Source of the DNA: Clostridium sp. TW13
GTDB taxonomy: Bacteria > Bacillota > Clostridia > Clostridiales > Clostridiaceae
Reading direction: 5' to 3'
Length of the DNA: 64,000 nt
Assembly (NCBI RefSeq): GCF_024345225.1
Contig: NZ_BROD01000001.1
Span: 496,001-560,000 of the forward strand
Shown here: piece after piece, positions 13,101-22,100 of the stretch
How positions within the stretch are numbered: the first letter of the stretch is position 1
How the letters are laid out: every line of letters starts with the position of its first letter
Notes under the pieces: generated by a model
What the model saw: only the letters and a program-made list of their open reading frames with translations
What the model was told of the DNA's origin: nothing
Database searches by the model: none
Program-made: the position numbers and the translations under genes

Positions 13101-16100
13101 TTGATAGAAGAGCACTTCCAGAACCAAATTTAGACTCAAATTTAACTGAATATGAAGAACCAAGAAATGAAGTTGAAAAAACTTTAGTGAGAATATGGAG
13201 TGAAGTATTAGGAGTTAAAAAGGTCGGAATAAATGATAACTTCTTTGATTTAGGTGGACACTCTTTAAAAGCAACAATGCTTATGTCTAAGATTCATAAG
13301 GAATTAAATAAAGAAGTTCCATTAAAAGAGTTATTTAAATCACCAACAATAAAAGAGTTGGGTAAGTATATTGAAAGTGTAGAAGAAAATCCTTATTCAA
13401 AGATAGAAAAAGTAGAAGAAAAAGAGTACTATGAAGCATCTTCAGCACAAAAGAGAATGTACATGCTTCAACAATTTGATAAAGATAGCATAGCATATAA
13501 TATGCCAGCAGTTTTTGAACTAGAAGGAAAAGTTGACAAGAAGAAAATAGAAGAGACTTTTAGAAAACTAATACAAAGACAGGAGTCATTAAGAACCTAT
13601 TTTGAAACTTTAAATGGTGAAATAATACAAAGGTTACAAAATAATTATGAATTTAGGTTAGAGCATATAAATGATAATGGCAATATAAAAGATATAATAA
13701 ATAACTTTGTAAGACCTTTTGATTTAGAGAAGCCTCCATTACTTAGAGTAGAACTTGTAGAAAATAAAGAAAAAGATTATTTATTAATAGATATGCATCA
13801 CATAATATCTGACGGTTTATCTATGGAGATATTAATAAATGAGTTTACTGAAATGTATGAAGGAAAGACTCTAAAACCATTAAAACTTCAATATAAAGAT
13901 TTCGCGGCATGGCAGAATAACTTTTTAAACTCAGAAGAAATGAAACAGCAAGAAGAATACTGGATTAGTAGATTTAGTGATGAAATACCAGTACTAAATA
14001 TGCCTACTGATTACGAAAGACCAGCTATGCAAAGTTTTGAAGGAAACAGTGTGAGTTTTGAACTAAATGAAGAAGTAACTCTAAAATTAAGAAAGCTTAT
14101 AAAAGAAACAGGAACTACAATGCATATGGCATTACTATCAGCATTTAATATACTTCTATCAAAATATAGTGGACAAGAAGATATAGTAATAGGAACGCCA
14201 ATAGCTGGAAGACTACATGCAGATCTTCAAAATATAATGGGTATGTTCGTAAATACACTAGCATTAAGAAATAAGCCAGAAGGAGATAAGAAATATATAG
14301 ATTTCTTAAAGGAAGTAAAAGAAAATTCTCTAAAGGCTTATGAAAATCAAAGCTATCAACTTGAAGCTTTAGTAGAAAAGTTAGGCATAAGAAGAGATAC
14401 AAGTAGAAATACATTATTTGATGTTATGTTCAATATGGTTGATACAGTAACTGGTGTAGATATTAAGTTAGATGATATTGTATTGAAGTCATATAATAAT
14501 GAAAATAAAGTAGCTAAATTTGACTTAACATTAAATGCTTTAGAGAATGATGAAAAATTAAGCTTTACTATAGACTATTGTTCAAAACTATTTAACAACG
14601 AAACAATAGAAAGATTAAGCTGCCACTATATAAGAATTTTAGATAGCATAGCAAAGAATGCAGAAATAAAATTAAAAGATATTAATTTATTATCAGAAAC
14701 AGAAAGAAATCAAATACTATATGAGTTTAATGATACAAAGGTGGATTATCCAAAGGATAAAACAATACATGAATTGTTTGAAGCTCAGGTAGAAAAAACA
14801 CCAGATAATATCGCAGTAGTGTTTGAAGATAAAAAGTTGACTTATAGAGAGTTAAATGAAAAATCAAACAGTCTTGCTAGAGTATTAAGATATAAAGGGA
14901 TTGAGTCTGATTCTATAGTAGGAATAATGGTAGAAAGATCACTAGAAATGATAGTAGGAATAATGGGAATACTAAAAGCTGGTGGTGCTTACTTACCGAT
15001 AGATCCGAACTATCCTAAGGAAAGAATAGAGTATATGCTAAAGGATAGTGCAAGTACAGTTTTATTAAGCACGGCAAATTTAATTGATAATATACAGTTT
15101 GATGGAGAAGTTATAAATTTATTTAATGAAGAGTTATTTAAAGGTAATGTAAGTAATCCAAATAAAATAAACACTTCAAGTAATCTGGCATATGTTATTT
15201 ATACATCAGGAACGACTGGGAATCCTAAAGGAACAATGGTAGAGCACAGGTGTGTAGTTAATACATTAATATCTCTTAGTAGAAGATATCCATTAGAAGA
15301 TAGAGATTTTTTTCTGCTAAAAACAACATATACATTTGATGTATCAGTAACTGAATTATTTGGGTGGTTTATAGGAGGAGGTGCATCTTTAGTTATAATA
15401 AAACCAAATGAGCATATGGATTTGACATCTATAATAAATTGTGTCCATAAATTTAATGTGACTCGAATTAATTTTGTACCGTCTATGCTAAGTATTTTTA
15501 ATGAAATACCTGAAAAAAATTTATATAAAGTTCGGAGTTTAAAATATTTATTTGTTGCAGGAGAGGAAATAAAATCAAATATAGTTTGTAGATTCTATAA
15601 TAAATTTAAAACTATAAATTTGGAAAACTTGTATGGACCAACAGAAACAACAATTTATTCATCAATGTATTCAATAGCAAAAAATTTCAAGAGTAGCAGT
15701 ATACCTATAGGAAAGTCATTAAGCAATACTAAGATGTATATTATGAATAACAAAAATAACCTTTTACCTATAGGAGTTCCAGGCGAGTTATGCATATCAG
15801 GAGATGGGGTGGCAAGAGGATACGTAAATAGGGCAGATTTAACAGAAGAAAAGTTTGTGGATAATCCATTTGAATTGGGAACAAAGATGTATAAAACAGG
15901 AGATTTAGCTAGGTGGCTACCTGATGGAAACATAGAGTTTTTAGGAAGAATAGATAATCAAGTTAAGATAAGAGGATTTAGAATTGAACTTGGAGAGATA
16001 GAAAATAGGCTATTACAGCATGAAAATATTAAAGAGGCAGCTGTTCTAGTTAAGGAAAGTAAAGATAATGAGAAATATATATGTGCATATGTTGTAAGTG

Positions 16101-19100
16101 AAAAAAATCTTCAAGATTTAAATTTAAAGAACTACTTAAAAGAATCATTGCCAGAATATATGGTTCCAACTTATTTTGTACAAATAGAAAACATACCATT
16201 AACAACTAATGGAAAGCTTGATAGAAGATCACTTCCAGAACCAAACTTAGGGGTATCATTAACTGAATATGAAGCCCCAAGAAATGAAGTGGAAGAAACT
16301 TTAGTGAGAATATGGAGTGAATTATTAGGAATTAAGAAGGTTGGAATAAATGATAACTTCTTTGATTTAGGTGGACACTCTTTAAAAGCAACAATGCTTA
16401 TGTCTAAAATTCATAAGGAATTAAATAGAGAAGTTCCATTAAAAGAGTTATTTAAATCACCAACAATAAAAGAGTTGGGCAGGTATATTGAAAGTGTAGA
16501 AGAAAATCCTTATTCAAAGATAGAGAAAGTAGAAGAAAAAGAGTACTATGAAGCATCTTCAGCTCAAAAGAGAATGTATATGCTTCAACAATTTGATAAA
16601 GGTAGCATAGCGTATAATATGCCAGCAGTTTTTGAACTAGAAGGAAAAGTTGACAAGAAGAAAATAGAAGAGACTTTTAGAAAACTAATACAAAGACATG
16701 AGTCATTAAGAACCTATTTTGAAACTTTAAATGGTGAAATAATACAAAGGATACAAAATAATTATGAATTTAGATTAGAGCATATAAATGATAATGGCAA
16801 TATAAAAGATATAATAAATAACTTTGTAAGGTCTTTTGATTTAGAGAAGGCTCCACTATTTAGAGTAGAACTTGTAGAAAATAAAGAAAAATATTATTTA
16901 TTAATAGATATGCATCACATAATATCTGACGGTTTATCTATGGAAATATTAATAAATGAGTTTACCAAAATTTATGAAGGAAAGACTCTAGAACCATTAA
17001 AACTTCAATATAAAGATTTTGCAACATGGCAGAATAATTTTTTAAACTCAGAAGAAATGAAGCAGCAAGAGGAATACTGGATTAGTAGATTTAGTGATGA
17101 AATACCAGTACTAAATATGCCTACTGACTACGAAAGATTAGCTATACAAAGTTTTGAAGGAGATAGTGTAACTTTTGAAGTTGATGAAGACATAACATTA
17201 AAGTTAAGAAGACTTATAAAAGAAACAGGAACTACAATGCATATGGCATTACTATCAGCATTTAATATACTTCTATCAAAATATAGTGGACAAGAAGATA
17301 TAGTAATAGGAACACCAGTAGCTGGAAGATCACATGCAGATCTTCAAAATATAATTGGTATGTTCGTAAATACATTAGCATTAAGAAATAAGCCAGAAGA
17401 AGATAAGAAATATATAGATTTCTTAAGGGAAGTAAAAGAAAATTCGATAAAGGCTTATGAAAATCAAAACTATCAACTTGAAACTTTAGTAGAAAAGCTG
17501 GATATAAGAAGAGAAACAAGTAGAAATCCATTGTTTGATGTTATGTTCAATATGGTTGATACGGTAACCAGTATAGATATTAAGGTAGCTGATATTATAT
17601 TGAAGTCATATAGAAATGAAAATAAAGTATCTAAATTTGACTTAACATTAAATGCTTTAGAAAATGATGAAAAATTAAGCTTTACTATAGAGTATTGCTC
17701 AAAACTGTTTAAGAAGGAAACAATAGAAAGATTAAGCTGTCACTATATAAGAATTTTAGATAGCATAGCAAAGAATGCAGAAATAAAATTAAGAGAAATT
17801 GATTTATTATCAGAAGCAGAAAGAAATCAAATACTATATGAGTTTAATGATACAAAGGTAGATTATCCAAAGGATAAAACAATACATGAGTTATTTGAAG
17901 CTCAGGTAGAAAGAACGCCAGATAATATCGCAGTAGTGTTTGAAGATAAAAAGTTGACTTATAGAGAGTTAAATGAAAGATCAAACAGCCTTGCTAGAGT
18001 ATTAAGAGATAAAGGGGTTAAGGCTGATTCTATAGTAGGAATAATGGTAGAAAGATCCTTAGAGATGATTATAGGAATAATGGGAATTCTTAAAGCAGGA
18101 GGAGCTTATTTACCGATAGATGTTACGAATCCAAAAGAGAGAATAGAGTATATAATTAATGATGCTCAGGTAGATACATTAGTTATATCAGGTAAAGTTA
18201 CTAAAAGCTTAGAGTTTAGTGGAAATATAATAGATATTACAGATGAAAATATATTTATAGATGATAATAGTAACTTAAATAAGATCAATAATTATAGTGA
18301 TTTAGCTTATGTAATATATACATCGGGTTCTACAGGAAAACCAAAAGGAGTTATGATAGAGCACAAACAGTTTAATAACTTTATACAGGGTATAACTAAA
18401 GAAATAAAGTTATTAGAATACCAAAGTATATTGTGTATTACTACAATTTCTTTTGATATATTTGGATTAGAAACGTTAGTACCACTAACTCAAGGATTAA
18501 AAGTAGTAGTTGCTAGCGAAGAAGAACATATTGATGGAGAAAAACTAAGTGAAATTATAGAGAAGAATAATGTAGAACTAATGCAAAGTACTCCATCAAG
18601 ATTAAATATGCTTTTATGTAGCAATAGGATTAAAAAGTCACTAAGAGGGATAAAGGCACTATTAGTTGGAGGCGAAGAAATTTCGACCAATTTGGTACAA
18701 GAATTGAAGCATTATGAAAAATTAAATGTTTATAATGTATATGGACCAACTGAAACAACGATATGGTCAACAATTAAATTTTTAAATAAAGAAGAGAAGA
18801 TAACAATAGGGAAGCCTATAAGTAACACACAAATATATGTATTAAATAATAACCAACTAGCTCAAATAGGAGTACCAGGAGAGTTATGTATAGCTGGAGA
18901 TGGGTTGGCAAGAGGGTATTTAAACAGGCCAGAACTAACATCAGAAAAGTTCGTGGATAATCCATTTAACTTAGGGGCTAAAATGTATAAAACAGGTGAC
19001 TTAGCAAGGTGGTTACCAGATGGAAATATCGAGTTTCTAGGAAGAATAGACAATCAAGTTAAAATAAGAGGATTTAGAATAGAACTTGGTGAGATAGAAA

Positions 19101-22100
19101 ATAGACTATTACAACATGAAAATGTCAAAGGAGCAGTGGTTTTAGTAAAGAAAAACAAAGAAAGCGAAAAAGATATATGTGCGTATATAGTAAGCAATAA
19201 AGAAGTAAAAGACTTGTATTTAAGAGAATATCTAAAGGAAAGTTTACCAGACTATATGGTTCCAGCTTACTTTGTACAAGTAGAAAATATGCCATTAACA
19301 GCTAATGGAAAGCTTGATAGAAGAGCACTTCCAGAACCAAATCGAGATGTAGCTTTAACTGAATATGAAGCGCCAAGAAATGAAGTGGAAAAAACCTTAG
19401 TGAGAATATGGAGAGAAGTATTAGGAATTAGCAAGGTTGGTATAAATGATAACTTCTTTGATTTAGGAGGACACTCTTTAAAAGCAACAATGCTTATGTC
19501 TAAGATTCATAAGGAATTAAATAAAGAAGTTCCATTAAAAGAGTTATTTAAATCATCAACAATAAAAGAGTTGGGTAAGTATATTGAAAGTGTAGAAGAA
19601 AATCCTTATTCAAAGATAGAAAAAGTAGAAGAAAAAGAGTACTATGAAGCATCTTCAGCACAAAAGAGAATGTACATGCTTCAACAATTTGATAAAGATA
19701 GCATAGCGTATAATATGCCAGCAGTTTTTGAACTAGAAGGAAAAGTTGACAAGAAGAAAATAGAAGAGACTTTTAGAAAACTAGTACAAAGACATGAGGC
19801 ATTAAGAACCTATTTTGAAACTTTAAATGGTGAAATAATACAAAGGTTACAAAATAATTATGAATTTAGGTTAGAGCATATAAATGAAAATGGCAATATA
19901 AAAGATATAATAAATAACTTTGTAAGACCTTTTGATTTAGAGAAGGCTCCATTACTTAGAGTAGAACTTGTAGAAAATAATGAAAAATATTATTTATTAG
20001 TAGATATGCATCACATAATATCTGATGGCTTATCTATGGAGATATTAATAAATGAGTTTACTGAAATGTATGAAGGAAAGACTCTAAAACCATTAAAACT
20101 TCAATATAAAGATTTCGCGGCATGGCAGAATAACTTTTTAAACTCAGAAGAAATGAAGCAGCAAGAAGAATACTGGATTAGTAGATTTAGTGATGAAATA
20201 CCAGTACTAAATATGCCTACTGATTACGAAAGACCAGCTATGCAAAGTTTTGAAGGAAACAGTGTGAGTTTTGAACTAAATGAAGAAGTAACTCTAAAAT
20301 TAAGAAAGCTTATAAAAGAAACAGGAACTACAATGCATATGGCATTACTATCAGCATTTAATATACTTCTATCAAAATATAGTGGACAAGAAGATATAGT
20401 AATAGGAACGCCAATAGCTGGAAGACTACATGCAGATCTTCAAAATATAATGGGTATGTTCGTAAATACACTAGCATTAAGAAATAAGCCAGAAGGAGAT
20501 AAGAAATATATAGATTTCTTAAAGGAAGTAAAAGAAAATTCTCTAAAGGCTTATGAAAATCAAAGCTATCAACTTGAAGCTTTAGTAGAAAAGTTAGGCA
20601 TAAGAAGAGATACAAGTAGAAATACATTATTTGATGTTATGTTCAATATGGTTGATACAGTAACTGGTGTAGATATTAAGTTAGATGATATTGTATTGAA
20701 GTCATATAATAATGAAAATAAAGTAGCTAAATTTGACTTAACATTAAATGCTTTAGAGAATGATGAAAAATTAAGCTTTACTATAGACTATTGTTCAAAA
20801 CTATTTAACAACGAAACAATAGAAAGATTAAGTAAGCACTATACAAAAATCTTAGATAGCATAGCAAAGAATGCAGAAATAAAATTAAAAGAAATTGATT
20901 TATTATCAGAAGCAGAAAGAAATCAAATACTATATGAGTTTAATGATACCAATATAGAGTATCCAAAAGATAAAACAATATATGAATTATTTGAAGCTCA
21001 GGTAGAAAGAACGCCAGATAATATCGCAGTAGTGTTTGAAGATAAAAAGTTAACTTATAGAGAGTTAAATGAAAGATCAAATAGTCTAGCAAGATTATTA
21101 AGAGATAAAGGTGTTAAAGCTGATTCTATAGTAGGAATAATGGTAGAAAGATCTCTGGAGATGCTTGTAGGAATAATGGGAATATTAAAAGCTGGTGGAG
21201 CTTATTTACCGATAGATCCGAACTATCCTAAGGAAAGAATAGAATATATGCTAAAGGATAGTGAAAGTAAAATGCTGTTAAGCATGCATGATTTGGTGAA
21301 ATCTGTAGAGTTTGATGGTGAAATTATTGACTTATTTAATGAAAATTTATTTGTAAATGATCCAAGTAATCTACAACAAATAAGTAGTTCAAATAATTTA
21401 GTATATGTAATTTATACATCAGGAACAACTGGTAATCCTAAAGGTGTAATGATTGAGCATAAATCATTAAATAATTATATAGAGTATTCAAAGAATAACT
21501 ATTGTATTGAAGAAAAATTATATATGCCGTTATATACTTCTGTATCATTTGATTTAACTGTAACATCTATTTTTACTCCATTAGTAAGTGGGAATTCCAT
21601 TATTATACATGAGAATGTAGAAATTGATAAACTTATAAAGAAGGTTTTCTGTGGAGAAAATCAATCTATCATTAAGCTAACACCAGCACATTTAAGTTTA
21701 GTAAAAGATATGATGGATATAAATAAATCTATCATAAGGTTTATTGTTGGTGGAGAAGAGTTGACGGGGAAGGTAGCTAAGTCTGTTAGTGATTTATTTG
21801 ATAACAAAATAGAGATAATAAATGAATATGGACCAACCGAAGCTACAGTTGGATGTATTATTCATAAATATGATTACAAAAAAAATTATAGAAATTCGGT
21901 GCTAATAGGAAAGCCAATAAATAACACTCAAATATATATATTAGATTTCAATAGCAAGCTTTTACCAGTAGGCGTAGCAGGGGAAATTTATATAGGCGGA
22001 GACGTATTGGCAAGAGGATATTTGAATAAACCAGAATTAACAGCAGAAAAGTTTGTAGACAATCCATTTGAACCGGGAACTAAGATGTACAAAACTGGAG

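Noticed and set aside
11025-20627. Repeated minus-strand frames of about 89 codons inside the condensation domains (11025-11294, 14145-14414, 17262-17531, 20358-20627)
   Set aside because: They recur only because the C domains are near-copies; they lack ribosome sites and mirror the coding strand of the NRPS gene.
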